Notes: a model not told the origin generated them from the sequence alone. A stretch of DNA of 35,519 nucleotides from an uncultured Clostridia bacterium (GCA_947307365.1 CAMZIY010000009.1:1-35519); one strand, 5' to 3'; counted from the first letter of the stretch, positions 21,989 through 31,157 are shown. Numbers and translations are program-made.

Positions 21989-22531
21989 TTATTTCAGCTT
22001 CAGCAGACCGGCGTGATTCCGGAAGTACCGGAAACCGGACCAAAGGGTGGTGATCACCATCAGAGCCACGCACAGACTGTCTATGGAAAAGCCGGGGAAC
22101 AGCTCCAGGGAATGCAGGGAGGTCATCATCACGCAGAGGCAGACCATGGTCACGGCTGTTTTGATCTTGCCGGAGATCCCGGCGGCAATGACGATGCCGC
22201 TGTCCACCGCCACCAGCCGCAGAGCGGTGACGGCAAACTCCCGGGCGATGATGAGAAAAGCGGCCCAGGAGGGGATCTGTCCCCATTCCACAAAGATCAG
22301 GATCGCGGACGTGACCAGAAGCTTGTCTGCCAGAGGATCCATGAACTTGCCGAAGGTGGTGACCTGGCTGTACTTCCTGGCGATGTAGCCGTCCACGCTG
22401 TCGGAAATGCTGGCCAGGATGAATATCCCCAGGGCGATGATATTGGAACCCGGGAACCGCAGAAGCATCAGAACTACGAATACGGGGATCAGTGCGACCC
22501 GCAGCATGGTGATCTTATTTGCAGTCGTCAT
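21989..22531 (-). CDS. pgsA: CDP-diacylglycerol--glycerol-3-phosphate 3-phosphatidyltransferase
   Basis: PgsA makes phosphatidylglycerol phosphate, the committed step to anionic phospholipids, in the cytoplasmic membrane. The 180-residue protein has the CDP-alcohol phosphatidyltransferase motif DSVDGYIARKYSQVTTFGKF followed by MDPLADKLL (DG-x2-AR-x8-G-x3-D-x3-D) near residues 43-70 and about five hydrophobic segments. It begins MTTANKITMLRVALIPVFV, typical of the family. It lies 36 bases after rimO on the same strand with AGAAGGG upstream, a common rimO-pgsA neighbourhood in Bacillota. Its downstream side holds the 12-bp inverted repeat. Confidence 0.96.
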   Translation of the reverse strand: MTTANKITMLRVALIPVFVVLMLLRFPGSNIIALGIFILASISDSVDGYIARKYSQVTTFGKFMDPLADKLLVTSAILIFVEWGQIPSWAAFLIIAREFAVTALRLVAVDSGIVIAAGISGKIKTAVTMVCLCVMMTSLHSLELFPGFSIDSLCVALMVITTLWSGFRYFRNHAGLLKLK

Positions 22532-22567
22532 CGAAAAGGAACCCTTCTTTCTGTCAGAGCTGTGGGC

Positions 22568-23890
22568 TCAGTCCGCCAGCTCTCCCACCAGGTCTCCATC
22601 CAGCGTTTCGGTGATGCGGACCCGGACGAAGGAGCCGGGCTGTACGTTTTTTCCGGTGAAAAAGACCTTGCCGTCCACATCGGGGCTGTCCGCATAGCTG
22701 CGGCCGTACCAGCACTCCGCCACCACGTCGAAGCCCTCCGCCAGAACCTCCTGTACGGTGCCGATGCGGCTCTCGTTGAACTCGTCCATGATCCGGGACT
22801 GGAGCTCCGTGATCAGATCGCAGCGTCGTTCCGCCGTTTCCGTATCGGGTCGTTCCATGGAACAGGCAGGGGTGCCTTCTTCGGGAGAATAGGGGAAAAC
22901 TCCGGCACGCTCCAGCTTGGCCCTGCGGAGGAAATCGCACAGCTGACCGAATTCCTCCACCCCTTCTCCCGGCAGACCGGTGATCAGGCTGGTGCGGATC
23001 ACCAGACCGGGGATATGATCCCTCAGACGGGTGAGGAGAGCTTCCAGGTCCGCTCCACTGCCCCGACGGTGCATCCGTTTCAGAATACCGTCGTTGATGT
23101 GCTGGATGGGGATATCCAGGTATTTGACAACCTTTTCTTCCTCTGCCACGGTGCGGATGAGCTCGTCGTCGATCAGATCGGGATACAGATAATGGAGGCG
23201 GATCCAATGGATCCCCTCGATCCGGCAGAGCTCCCGCACCAGTTCGGCCAGACGAGGCTTGCCGTAAAGATCCAGTCCGTAACGGGTGATGTCCTGAGCC
23301 ACCACCAGAAGTTCCTTCACGCCCCCTGCAGCCAGACCTCTTGCTTCCTCCAGGATGCGTTCCATGGGACGGGAACGGTATTTGCCTCGGATGGAAGGGA
23401 TGACGCAGAATGCGCAGCGATTGTCGCAGCCCTCGGCGATCTTGAGATAGGCCCAGCCCGGACCGGTGCTGACGATCCGGCCGGCTTCGCTCACCGGTGC
23501 GTTCAGATCCCCCAGGAGAAGCGGGGTCTCTCCCGCCTCCGCCTGCTCCAGCGCAGTGACGATCTCGTCGAAGGAGCCGGTGCCCAGGATACCGTCCACC
23601 TCGGGGAGCTCCTCCAGCAGTTCTTCCTTGTACCGCTGCGGCAGGCAGCCGGCCACCAGCAGGGTCTTCAGCTTTCCGGTCTTCTTCAGCTCGGCGCATT
23701 CCAGAATGTTGTCGATGGCCTCTGACTTGGCGCTGTCGATGAACGCGCAGGTATTAATGATCAGCGCGTCCGCCTCGGCAGGATCGTCGGTGATCGTATA
23801 TCCCGCTTCTTTCAGGAGACAGAGCATCTGCTCGCTGTTGATCAGGTTTTTCGCGCAGCCCAGGGAGATCAGTCCCACGGTCTTGCTCAT
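22568..23890 (-). CDS. rimO: Ribosomal protein S12 methylthiotransferase
   Basis: RimO is a radical-SAM enzyme that methylthiolates an aspartate of ribosomal protein S12. The 440-residue protein has three domains. The N-terminal UPF0004 domain has its three cluster cysteines in SLGCAKNLINSE, NTCAFIDSAK and AGCLPQRY. The radical SAM core has CDNRCAFCVIP near residue 147. The C-terminal TRAM domain begins with RIGTVQEVLAEGFD near 375. The start at 23890 is favoured (MSKTVGLISLGC) with AAAGGA 9 bases upstream; two in-frame ATGs lie 3 and 6 codons earlier. It follows recX after 42 bases. Confidence 0.96.
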   Translation of the reverse strand: MSKTVGLISLGCAKNLINSEQMLCLLKEAGYTITDDPAEADALIINTCAFIDSAKSEAIDNILECAELKKTGKLKTLLVAGCLPQRYKEELLEELPEVDGILGTGSFDEIVTALEQAEAGETPLLLGDLNAPVSEAGRIVSTGPGWAYLKIAEGCDNRCAFCVIPSIRGKYRSRPMERILEEARGLAAGGVKELLVVAQDITRYGLDLYGKPRLAELVRELCRIEGIHWIRLHYLYPDLIDDELIRTVAEEEKVVKYLDIPIQHINDGILKRMHRRGSGADLEALLTRLRDHIPGLVIRTSLITGLPGEGVEEFGQLCDFLRRAKLERAGVFPYSPEEGTPACSMERPDTETAERRCDLITELQSRIMDEFNESRIGTVQEVLAEGFDVVAECWYGRSYADSPDVDGKVFFTGKNVQPGSFVRVRITETLDGDLVGELAD

Positions 23891-23932
23891 GGTTCCCATT
23901 CCTTTCACTTCTGAGATGATCAGAATACCGGA

Positions 23933-24547
23933 TCAATCCTCCGGCTCGGCCTCCCATCGGCGCAGAGCGGAGCTGATCTCCTCCCAGCCGTAGCCGCGGC
24001 GCTGAAGATAGGCGACCAGCTTCTTCCGCTGCGCGGCGTCCGGTACGGTCCCTTTCAGACGCGCGGCGATCAGCGCGTCCAGTTTATCCTCCGCAGCGGG
24101 GAGAGAGTCCAGGGCATCCGACCAGTATTCCCGGGGGACCCGGTGCCGCATGAGCTCCTGTTCCGCCCGCCGCCGTCCGTAGCCCTTTGTCCCGCAGCGG
24201 CGGACGATCATCTCCGCGTAGACCGCCTCGTCGATCACGCCCAGGTCGACCATCCGCCGGACCGCCGCCTCCGCGTGTTCGGGTGAAGCGCCTTTCTCCC
24301 GCAGTCTGCGTTCCAGTTCCCCTGCGGACATGGCCCGGCGGCTCAGCTGCTCGGCGGCCTTGATGCGTACGGAATACGCTTCGCAGGCGTCCTGAAGCGT
24401 CTCCAGGTCCTCCGGGTTCAGGTCCATGCCCGGGAAAAGGTTCAGATCCATGACCTCCCGGGGGCCGCAGCGGAGCTCCAAGCCGTCTTCCAGCTCCAGA
24501 AGGAACCGTTTGCCCTCATCCAGGGGCTTGATGTGGATGAGACGCAC
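23933..24547 (-). CDS. recX: RecA regulatory protein RecX
   Basis: RecX binds RecA filaments and modulates their activity. The 204-residue product has the tandem three-helix repeats of the family: AAEQLSRRAMSAGELERRLREKGAS near residue 63, VDLGVIDEAVYAEMIVRR near 98, GRRRAEQELMRHRVP near 124 and YLQRRGYGWEEISSAL near the end. The start is GTG at 24547, 2 bases after the recA stop, so expression is probably coupled to recA. The N-terminal 60 residues form a beta-rich extension seen in Bacillota RecX proteins. Confidence 0.92.
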   Translation of the reverse strand: MRLIHIKPLDEGKRFLLELEDGLELRCGPREVMDLNLFPGMDLNPEDLETLQDACEAYSVRIKAAEQLSRRAMSAGELERRLREKGASPEHAEAAVRRMVDLGVIDEAVYAEMIVRRCGTKGYGRRRAEQELMRHRVPREYWSDALDSLPAAEDKLDALIAARLKGTVPDAAQRKKLVAYLQRRGYGWEEISSALRRWEAEPED

Positions 24548-24549
24548 GG

Positions 24550-25653
24550 TCAGTCTTCAAAATCCTCCGCGTCCACGCTCACGGCACGGCTGGCGGGGGT
24601 GGCGGCGGTCGGCTTCGGCGCGGGCTGCTGGCGTTTGACCATGGCTTCCTTCACCTGTGCCTCCAGCTCGTCCGCCACGTCCGGATTTTCCTTCAGATAA
24701 TTCTTCACGCTGTCTTTGCCCTGAAGCCGCTGATCCCGGAAGGTGAACCAGCTGCCGCTTTTTTCGATGATCCCCAGCTGCAGGGCGATATCCGTGAGTT
24801 CGCTGGAGCGGGAGATGCCTTCGCCGTAAATGATATCGAACTCCGCTTCCCGGAAGGGGGGAGCGACCTTGTTCTTCGTCACCTTCACCCGGGTGTGGCT
24901 GCCGATCTTCTGGCCGCCCACGCTGAGGGTCTCGGTGCGCCGCACGTCCAGGCGGACGCTGGCATAGAATTTCAGGGCCCGGCCGCCGGTGGTGGTTTCC
25001 GGGTTGCCGTACATCACGCCGATCTTTTCCCGCAGCTGGTTGATGAAGATCACCACGCAGTTGGTCTTGGAGATGGATCCGGTGAGCTTCCGCAAAGCCT
25101 GGGACATGAGGCGGGCCTGGAGACCCACGACGCTGTCTCCCATCTCCGCCTCGATCTCGGAACGAGGGACGAGAGCCGCCACGGAGTCGATCACCACCAC
25201 GTCGATGGCGCCGGAGCGCACCAGGGCGTCGCAGATCTCCAGCGCTTGTTCGCCGGTATCCGGCTGAGAGATGAGCAGGTTATCGATATCCACGCCCAGA
25301 GCCTGGGCATAGGTGGGATCCAGCGCATGCTCCGCGTCGATAAAGGCCGCCTCGCCCCCCGCCTTCTGCGCAGAGGCCACGATATGCAGCGCCAGGGTGG
25401 TTTTGCCGGAGGATTCCGGGCCATAGATCTCAACGATCCGGCCCTTGGGAACGCCGCCGATCCCCAGCGCAAGATCCAGAGCCAGAGAACCGGTGGAGAT
25501 GGCCTCGATCCCGGAGTTTGCCGCTGAGCCCAGCCGCATGATGGAGCCCGCGCCGAACTGACGTTCGATCTGGGCCAGGGTGGTCTCCAGGGCTTTCTGT
25601 TTATCCGCCGCGGGGGCTGCCGGTTCAACGCCGCGTTTTTTCTTGTCGGCCAT
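24550..25653 (-). CDS. recA: Recombinase RecA
   Basis: RecA forms filaments on single-stranded DNA, drives homologous recombination and triggers SOS cleavage of LexA. The 367 residues contain [14 protein letters not shown] near residue 28, Walker [10 protein letters not shown] near 78, the Walker B region [18 protein letters not shown] near 150, loop [16 protein letters not shown] near 205, [28 protein letters not shown] and a C-terminal tail with acidic end [15 protein letters not shown] precedes the ATG. It lies 39 bases downstream of prmC and 2 bases before recX. No LexA box (GAAC-N4-GTTC) is seen in the short gap. Confidence 0.98.
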   Translation of the reverse strand: MADKKKRGVEPAAPAADKQKALETTLAQIERQFGAGSIMRLGSAANSGIEAISTGSLALDLALGIGGVPKGRIVEIYGPESSGKTTLALHIVASAQKAGGEAAFIDAEHALDPTYAQALGVDIDNLLISQPDTGEQALEICDALVRSGAIDVVVIDSVAALVPRSEIEAEMGDSVVGLQARLMSQALRKLTGSISKTNCVVIFINQLREKIGVMYGNPETTTGGRALKFYASVRLDVRRTETLSVGGQKIGSHTRVKVTKNKVAPPFREAEFDIIYGEGISRSSELTDIALQLGIIEKSGSWFTFRDQRLQGKDSVKNYLKENPDVADELEAQVKEAMVKRQQPAPKPTAATPASRAVSVDAEDFED

Positions 25654-25692
25654 GGTTCATTTTCTCCTTTATGATGATCTTCAAATATTCAG

Positions 25693-26568
25693 TCAAACTG
25701 TATCCTGCGGTCCCGGCTTGCGGAAGACAAGGGTGCGCTCGGTGCCGTGTTCGTCCATCAACGTGTCTGTCGGGACGATCCCGCATTCCTCCGCCAGGCG
25801 GCGGAGAGTCATGCTCTGCCCCTCTCCGCATTCCAGAACGAGCCAGCCGCCCGGACGGATGATCCTCATCCACCGGGCAAAAATACTGCGGTAAAAGTCG
25901 AGCCCATCCTCGCCCCCGTCCAGGGCCAGCCGGGGTTCATAATCCCGAACGGAGGGATCCAGAGTTTCCAGCTCCCGGGTGGGGATGTAGGGCGGATTGC
26001 ACACGATCAGGTTGAATTCTCCCAGACGGGGGGAAGGCCCCTCATGTACGTCCGCTTCGGCGCACAAGACCCGGCCGCTCACATGGTTCAGCATCGCGTT
26101 GCGCTTGGCCAGGAGCAGCGCTCTGCGGTCCAGATCCGCCAGGATCACCCGGCTGGCGGGGATCCGCGCGGCGATGGCGATCCCGATGCAGCCGGAGCCG
26201 GTGCACAGATCCAGCACGCGGGGTTCGGAAGCGTCCGCAAGACACGATAAGGCGGCGTCCACCGCAAGCTCGGAGTCTGCGCGGGGGATGAGCACATTGG
26301 GGTTGATCTCCAGATCCAGGCCGTAGAAAGACCAGGAACCGGTGAGATAGGCCGCCGGTTCTCCGGCGAGCCGCCGCCGCACCAGATCTTCTGCCCGCTG
26401 GAAGAAGGATTCATCGGGGTACATACGGATATCCCGCAGGAATTCCTCCGGGCTTTTGTCTGCAGCGAAAGCCAGCAGCAGCCTGGCCTCCAGACCCGCT
26501 GCTTCGATGCCCGCAGCCTTCAGCCTGCGCCGGGCATCCAGATAAAACTCGTTATAGTCCCGGATCAT
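25693..26568 (-). CDS. prmC: Peptide chain release factor N5-glutamine methyltransferase
   Basis: PrmC methylates the glutamine of the GGQ motif in release factors, raising termination efficiency. The 291-residue protein has the N-terminal helical domain (AGIEAAGLEARLLLAFAADKSPEEFL), a SAM-binding motif VLDLCTGSGCIGIAIA near residue 117, and the diagnostic NPPYIPTREL near 190, which contacts the substrate glutamine. Length is normal. It starts 6 bases after the DUF1385 stop on the same strand. The pairing DUF1385-prmC is common in Clostridia. recA follows directly, an unusual adjacency. Confidence 0.95.
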   Translation of the reverse strand: MIRDYNEFYLDARRRLKAAGIEAAGLEARLLLAFAADKSPEEFLRDIRMYPDESFFQRAEDLVRRRLAGEPAAYLTGSWSFYGLDLEINPNVLIPRADSELAVDAALSCLADASEPRVLDLCTGSGCIGIAIAARIPASRVILADLDRRALLLAKRNAMLNHVSGRVLCAEADVHEGPSPRLGEFNLIVCNPPYIPTRELETLDPSVRDYEPRLALDGGEDGLDFYRSIFARWMRIIRPGGWLVLECGEGQSMTLRRLAEECGIVPTDTLMDEHGTERTLVFRKPGPQDTV

Positions 26569-26574
26569 CGCGCA

Positions 26575-27528
26575 TCACCACCGATCCGAGCCCTTTTCCT
26601 CCGGAATGACCAGCTTCAGCGCTTCGATGGCGCACTCGATCATTCCGTCGTCCGGTTCGTACACCGTCAGGCGCTGCAGGGCTTTTCCGGGAGCCGAGAG
26701 GATGGAGGAAAGCCAGTTGTCGTGCCGTCCCACCCAACGGTTCAGCTCATAGCTGAAGGCCACCACCACCGGCAGGAGCAGAAGCCGCAGGACCAGGGCG
26801 ACCAGTTTGTTTTTCCAGCTTACCACGCTGAATACCAGTATGCTGATGATCATGACCACGAAGAGAAAACTGGTGCCGCAGCGGGGATGGGCTCTGGGCT
26901 GGGGACGTACGTTTTCCACCGTAAGCTCCAGCCCCTTCTCATAACAATGAATGGATTTGTGTTCGGCTCCGTGGTACTCGAAGACCCGGTGGATATCCGG
27001 GACCCGGGTCACCAGCCAGAGGTAGAGAAGAAAGATCAGGATGCGCAGCGCACCGTCGATGAGGTTCTTCACAAAGCTGGACCGGATCGGCCCCGTCAGA
27101 AAGGCGGTGAGCAGATAGGGGAGGAGCATGAACAGGCCGACGGCCATGATGACGCCCAGAGCAACGGAGACGCCGATGATGAGCTTTTTTGCCGTTTCTC
27201 CCTGAAAATGCGCGTTGATCCACCGATCCAGCTTGTCCTCCTGGGCGGCCTGTTCCTCCTCCGGAAGCTGTTCGGCGGAGAACATCAGGGCTTTGACTCC
27301 GTGGACCAGAGAATCAAAAAAGGTCACAACGCCGCGGATGAGCGGCAGACCGCAGACCGGGTACCGGTCCTTGATGAGCCGCAGCTCCTCCACCTTTCGG
27401 ATGAGCCCGTCCTGGCCGCGGCATACGATGGCCTCCTTCTTGGGGCCCCGCATGAGGATGCCTTCCATCAAAGCCTGGCCGCCGATGGTCGTACGGAAAT
27501 CGTTTCCCTGTTTCTGTTGATCGGACAT
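26575..27528 (-). CDS. DUF1385 family membrane protein
   Basis: This 317-residue protein is recognised by the DUF1385 opening GGQALMEGILMRGPKKEAIVCRG near residue 15 and the conserved FEYHGAEHKSIHCYEKG with NVRPQPRAHPRCGTSFLF near 215-245. Three to four transmembrane segments lie between (VALGVIMAVGLFMLLPYLLTA; ILIFLLYLWLV; FLFVVMIISILVFSVV). The biochemical role of the family is not established. His and Cys residues in the conserved loop suggest a metal site. The ORF track begins 46 codons earlier, but MSDQQKQGNDF with GAAGGGAT upstream is the natural start. It begins 28 bases after the histidine kinase gene and is tightly linked to prmC. Confidence 0.93.
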   Translation of the reverse strand: MSDQQKQGNDFRTTIGGQALMEGILMRGPKKEAIVCRGQDGLIRKVEELRLIKDRYPVCGLPLIRGVVTFFDSLVHGVKALMFSAEQLPEEEQAAQEDKLDRWINAHFQGETAKKLIIGVSVALGVIMAVGLFMLLPYLLTAFLTGPIRSSFVKNLIDGALRILIFLLYLWLVTRVPDIHRVFEYHGAEHKSIHCYEKGLELTVENVRPQPRAHPRCGTSFLFVVMIISILVFSVVSWKNKLVALVLRLLLLPVVVAFSYELNRWVGRHDNWLSSILSAPGKALQRLTVYEPDDGMIECAIEALKLVIPEEKGSDRW

Positions 27529-27556
27529 GGATAAGATCCCTTCTCCAGTGTTGTCG

Positions 27557-29020
27557 TTATTCGGTGGTGGGCAGGAGGATCGTGACCACGGTCCCGGTGC
27601 CCTCGTCGGCATTGGCGATGTCCAGAACGCCGTTGTGCCGACGGATGATCTCGTCGCAGACGGCAAGGCCGATGCCGCTGCCCCTGGCCTTGCTGCTGCC
27701 CTTGTAGAATTTCAGCTTCACACGGGGCAGCTCATCCGGCGGGATACCGGGACCATAATCCCGGATCCGGATGCGGACGCAGTCGCATCCCGTTTCCGGC
27801 GCGTTCTCCACCAGGTCGCTGGTGACCGTGATGCGCTTGCCGCTGCCTCCATGCTTGGCGGCGTTGTCCAGAATGTTCAGGATCACCTGTTTCAGCCGCT
27901 CCGGATCGCCGGGGATCAGGGGGAGCGGATCCTCGGGGGGATCGTAGAAGAGCTGGATCCCTTCCTGCTTCAACAGTTCCCTGTACGTAAAGATCGCTTC
28001 CTCCAGTTCGGCGCCCACATCGAGCATTTCGATGTTCACCGTGAACCGGCCGTCTTCGATGCGGGTGAAGACCAGGAGCTCTTCCACCATGTTTGAGAGC
28101 CGTCTGGCCTCCTTGAGGATGATGTCCAGCCCCTTCCGGCTGTCCGCGCTGAGAGTCTCGTCGTATTCCAGCGTTTCGCCCCATCCGGCGATGGCGGTGA
28201 GGGGGGTGCGCAATTCATGGGAGACGGAGGAAATGAACTCCGCTTTCATTTTTTCCGATTGGCTCAGCTGCATGGACATCTCATTGATGGCGCCGACCAT
28301 GTCCCCGATCTCGTCCTCATACTTGTTTTCGATCTGGGCGCCGAAGCCGCCGTCCGCGATGCGCCGGGTCATTACCGTGACCTTCTGGATCGGGGAGAGG
28401 ATGGAACGGATAAAGAACAGGTTGCTGATCAGCACGACCAGGATCACGCCCAGTCCGATCCCGCAGCCCACAAGGATGCTCAGAAAGACCTGTCGGTCTA
28501 CCAGCCGCAGACTGGTGACGTATCGGATGACGCCCACCACCTGACCCTGACCGTACAGCATGGGGCTGGAGACCGCCAGAATCCGCTCGCCCGTGGCCGG
28601 GCTGCGGCCCTGCCAGGTGCTCAGAGCGCGGGTGCTGATGGCTTCGGCGATATCCGGCGTATTGGGGTGCGAGCCTGCGGAAAGGCCGGAGGTGGAGACC
28701 AGGATGCGCCCGGTGGAATTGACGAACTGAAGCTCCATTCGATCCCGGCCGTCAAAGATCTCCGTATACTTATAGGCGCTCTGGTAGTATTCCACGTAGG
28801 TGCGGGTGACATAATTGGCGAAGAAGTCCGAGGAAGTCTTGGCCTTGGACTCCAGCGTGGAGCGGATGCCGCTGTAGTAGTAGCTGCTGATGGCAAAGGA
28901 ATAGGCGGCCAGCCCCAAAAGCAAGGCCAGCACTACCAGAAGCATGCTGTTGAGCATCCATTTGGCCCGGATGCCCCGGAGATTCAGGCCGCTCCGGCCG
29001 CGCTCCTTCAGATCCCCCAT
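27557..29020 (-). CDS. Sensor histidine kinase
   Basis: This 487-residue membrane kinase senses an extracellular signal and phosphorylates the adjacent response regulator. After a short cytoplasmic head, TM1 spans about residues 22-46, an extracellular sensor of about 130 residues follows (dCache-like in size), and TM2 is VGCGIGLGVILVVLISNLFF near 184. A HAMP segment (ILSPIQKVTVMTRRIADGGFG) leads to the HisKA H-box SHELRTPLTAIAGWGE near 264 and the ATPase N-box ILDNAAKHGG near 385 with DYGPGIP and GSGIGLAV. The start lies inside the regulator gene, overlapping it by 13 bases. No PAS domain is seen, so it is not a typical WalK. Confidence 0.95.
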   Translation of the reverse strand: MGDLKERGRSGLNLRGIRAKWMLNSMLLVVLALLLGLAAYSFAISSYYYSGIRSTLESKAKTSSDFFANYVTRTYVEYYQSAYKYTEIFDGRDRMELQFVNSTGRILVSTSGLSAGSHPNTPDIAEAISTRALSTWQGRSPATGERILAVSSPMLYGQGQVVGVIRYVTSLRLVDRQVFLSILVGCGIGLGVILVVLISNLFFIRSILSPIQKVTVMTRRIADGGFGAQIENKYEDEIGDMVGAINEMSMQLSQSEKMKAEFISSVSHELRTPLTAIAGWGETLEYDETLSADSRKGLDIILKEARRLSNMVEELLVFTRIEDGRFTVNIEMLDVGAELEEAIFTYRELLKQEGIQLFYDPPEDPLPLIPGDPERLKQVILNILDNAAKHGGSGKRITVTSDLVENAPETGCDCVRIRIRDYGPGIPPDELPRVKLKFYKGSSKARGSGIGLAVCDEIIRRHNGVLDIANADEGTGTVVTILLPTTE

Positions 29021-29697
29021 TTGTAACCGTATCCCCAGACGGTGGTGATGCAGGTGGGGTTCTGAGGATCATCCTCCACCTTCAGCCGCAGCCGCCGGAT
29101 GTTCACATCCACGATCTTCAGCTCGCCGTTGTAATCCTTCCCCCAGACGGAGGAAAGGATCTCCTCCCGGGAAAGCGCCTTTCCGGGATTATCCATGAAA
29201 AGCTTGACGATGGCGTATTCCACCTGGGTCAGCCGGATCCGGACCCCGTTCTTTTCCAATGTCCGGTTTCGGGTGCTCAGACGGAAGGCGCCCCGGACGA
29301 TCTCCGTCGGGTCTTCGTTATCCCCGCCGCCCACCCGGCGGTACAGGGCATCCACCCGGGCGGTCAGCTCGGCGATGGAGGCCAGAGGCTTGGTAACGTA
29401 GTCGTCCGCGCCGGTCATCAGACCGGTGACCTTGTCCATCTCCTGGGAGCGGGCCGTAAGCATGATGATGCCCATTTTGCTGCCGGAGGCACGGATCTTG
29501 CGGCAGACCTCGAAACCATCCGTATCGGGCAGCATGATATCCAGAAGAGCCAGATTGATATCCGGGTGCAGCTGCAGCTGGCGGAAGGCTTCCTCTCCGG
29601 TTTCCGCTTCGATGGGCTCATAGCCGGAGCGCCGTAGATTGATGACCAGGAAGCTGCGGATGCTGGATTCGTCTTCGAGAACCAAAATCTTCTTCAT
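29008..29697 (-). CDS. OmpR/PhoB-family response regulator
   Basis: This 229-residue DNA-binding regulator is the output of the adjacent kinase. The receiver domain (1-120) has the acidic pair in LVLEDESS, the phosphorylated Asp in ALLDIMLPDTDGF near residue 51, and the conserved Lys in DYVTKPLAS near 101. The C-terminal winged helix (about 130-229) has LTQVEYAIVKLFMDNPGKALSREEIL, VDVNIRRLRLKVED and the closing TTVWGYGYKW. The ORF track start is 12 codons earlier; ATG 29697 with AAGGAAG upstream is preferred. It begins 14 bases after the lipoprotein gene. Confidence 0.96.
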   Translation of the reverse strand: MKKILVLEDESSIRSFLVINLRRSGYEPIEAETGEEAFRQLQLHPDINLALLDIMLPDTDGFEVCRKIRASGSKMGIIMLTARSQEMDKVTGLMTGADDYVTKPLASIAELTARVDALYRRVGGGDNEDPTEIVRGAFRLSTRNRTLEKNGVRIRLTQVEYAIVKLFMDNPGKALSREEILSSVWGKDYNGELKIVDVNIRRLRLKVEDDPQNPTCITTVWGYGYKWGI

Positions 29698-29711
29698 GAT
29701 CCCACTTCCTT

Positions 29712-31043
29712 TCAGGTGGAGCCGCTGATCCACTCGGAGTAAATCAAACCGAAGCTGCGCCGGATCTGGGTTTCGTCCGGAGCGAGAGACCAGTCGTCTT
29801 TTGTGAGAAGCAGCTGGGCTGCATAGGTGATCTCCGCACCGGAATAGAGGATGAGACGCCCTTGTCGGGAAGCCAGTTCCTCACGGCTGGCGCCGGAGAT
29901 GGTATAGATGATCAGAAAATCCGTTACCATTTTATCCGCGCCGTTCCACCGGGAAAAGACCACCGCCCGTTCACCGGAATCCGTATCCTCCCGGCGGATG
30001 CTGATGCGGTCTCCCCAATACTCGGACAAAGTCAGATACCAGCTGTCGGAGAAGTTGTGGTAGGTGCTGAGCTGGAGGCGGCGTATACCGCGGCTGTTGA
30101 AGGCGTACCAGTCCAGCACCCGGTATACCGTTTCTCCCTGGGCGGGCAGGGCGCGGGGGATGGGGATCTCGGGCACGCCGTCCCCGTTCATATCCCGGAG
30201 TCCCACGGAAGAACTGCGGAAGGTCCCTTCGCTGATCTCCCCGCTCCCAAGGGTGACATTCCGCAGGGTTTCCCCTTCATAGAGCAGGATATCCGTCACC
30301 AGGCCCCCGGAAACGCTGCCTTCCACAAACAGAGCGGGTTTCCGGTCAAGCAGGGCGCCGCAGGTCAGCCGGCTGATGCTCTCCATCCCCGTGGAGATGC
30401 GGGAGGAGGCGCTCACCGTTTCCCCGTCCCGGCTGACGCCGATCAGTTCGGCGGTCCCGTTCTTATCCCCATCTCCCAGACGGACCAGCAGCAGCTCGCT
30501 GTGGCCGTCTTCGTTCAGGTCTCCGACGGTGTATTGGGTATAACCCGCGTTGGCGATGGGGGAGACCTGGAAAGCCTTGAGGGAGTATACGGTAAGCATC
30601 TTCAGCTCGGCATCCATGCCCCAGCCGACTACCAGTTCGGTCCAGCCGTCCCCGTCCATGTCCGTATACGTGACGCTCTCAATGCTGGCGCCGTCGCCTT
30701 CCACCACGGCGGCGGTCTCATATCGGCTGCCGCTGCGGATGAAAATACAGATCTTCAGAGGTCTTTCTCCGGATGTACGGAAGAAGGCAAGCGCTTCTTC
30801 GGCTCCGTCCCCGTTTACATCGTAGAATTGAACGGACTGGCGGTAGCTGCCGGAGACGGGGGCGGAAAAGGAGGCGCCTTCCGCCTGCAGATCGTCCAGC
30901 GCATGCTGGAGCTCCAGATACTCCTGGGGAAGCTTGGGAAGGGCCATAAACTCTTCCATGTCTCTTCCGGGACTGCAGGCGCTGAGAAGCAGCAGGAACA
31001 GCAGCATACAGCCGAGAAGCAAACATTTTGCCAGCTGTTTCAA
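29712..31043 (-). CDS. FG-GAP/VCBS-like repeat lipoprotein linked to the two-component system
   Basis: The 443-residue product starts with a lipoprotein signal, MKQLAKCLLLGCMLLFLLLLSACS, lipidated at the Cys of LSAC near residue 23. The body carries at least four spaced Asp-rich loops of the type DxNGDGxxE: DVNGDGAEE near 75, DMDGDGWTE near 128, DLNEDGHSE near 173 and DMNGDGVPE near 285. They are typical of calcium-binding beta-propeller FG-GAP/VCBS repeats. It is therefore an outward-facing, membrane-anchored protein. It precedes the regulator and kinase in one operon (14-base gap), so it could be a co-sensor or a target. No enzymatic motif is visible. Confidence 0.85.
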   Translation of the reverse strand: MKQLAKCLLLGCMLLFLLLLSACSPGRDMEEFMALPKLPQEYLELQHALDDLQAEGASFSAPVSGSYRQSVQFYDVNGDGAEEALAFFRTSGERPLKICIFIRSGSRYETAAVVEGDGASIESVTYTDMDGDGWTELVVGWGMDAELKMLTVYSLKAFQVSPIANAGYTQYTVGDLNEDGHSELLLVRLGDGDKNGTAELIGVSRDGETVSASSRISTGMESISRLTCGALLDRKPALFVEGSVSGGLVTDILLYEGETLRNVTLGSGEISEGTFRSSSVGLRDMNGDGVPEIPIPRALPAQGETVYRVLDWYAFNSRGIRRLQLSTYHNFSDSWYLTLSEYWGDRISIRREDTDSGERAVVFSRWNGADKMVTDFLIIYTISGASREELASRQGRLILYSGAEITYAAQLLLTKDDWSLAPDETQIRRSFGLIYSEWISGST

Positions 31044-31108
31044 CCTTTTCCGCCTCCCCGAACGAGATGAAAAATATGCGGCGCCGCCGCCGGATTTCCT
31101 GCTTCGAT

Positions 31109-31114
31109 ATTATA
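31109..31114 (-). promoter_or_regulatory. Extended -10 promoter of the lipoprotein-regulator-kinase unit
   Basis: On the minus strand the bases read TGA-TATAAT, a perfect -10 with TGn extension, about 65 bases upstream of the lipoprotein start. No good -35 is found at 17 bases (TATCCA); a TTGACT lies too far away at 22 bases. The extended -10 could compensate. Confidence 0.6.
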
Positions 31115-31157
31115 TCACAAGCCGGGACCGATGGATAGTCAAAATACGGGAAACCGC

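Noticed and set aside
20199-22286. 695-aa minus-strand ORF across the T-box and alaA
   Set aside because: It is antisense to the T-box and alaA and overlaps pgsA in another frame. No domain is visible.
21962-23725. 587-aa plus-strand ORF opposite pgsA and rimO
   Set aside because: It is an antisense shadow of two well-supported genes, with a His/Gln/Asp-rich composition typical of such frames.
25668-25696. Separate recA promoter (TTGACT, 17 bp, CATAAA)
   Set aside because: The hexamers are plausible, but the transcription start would fall on the Shine-Dalgarno, leaving almost no leader. Not strong enough to list.
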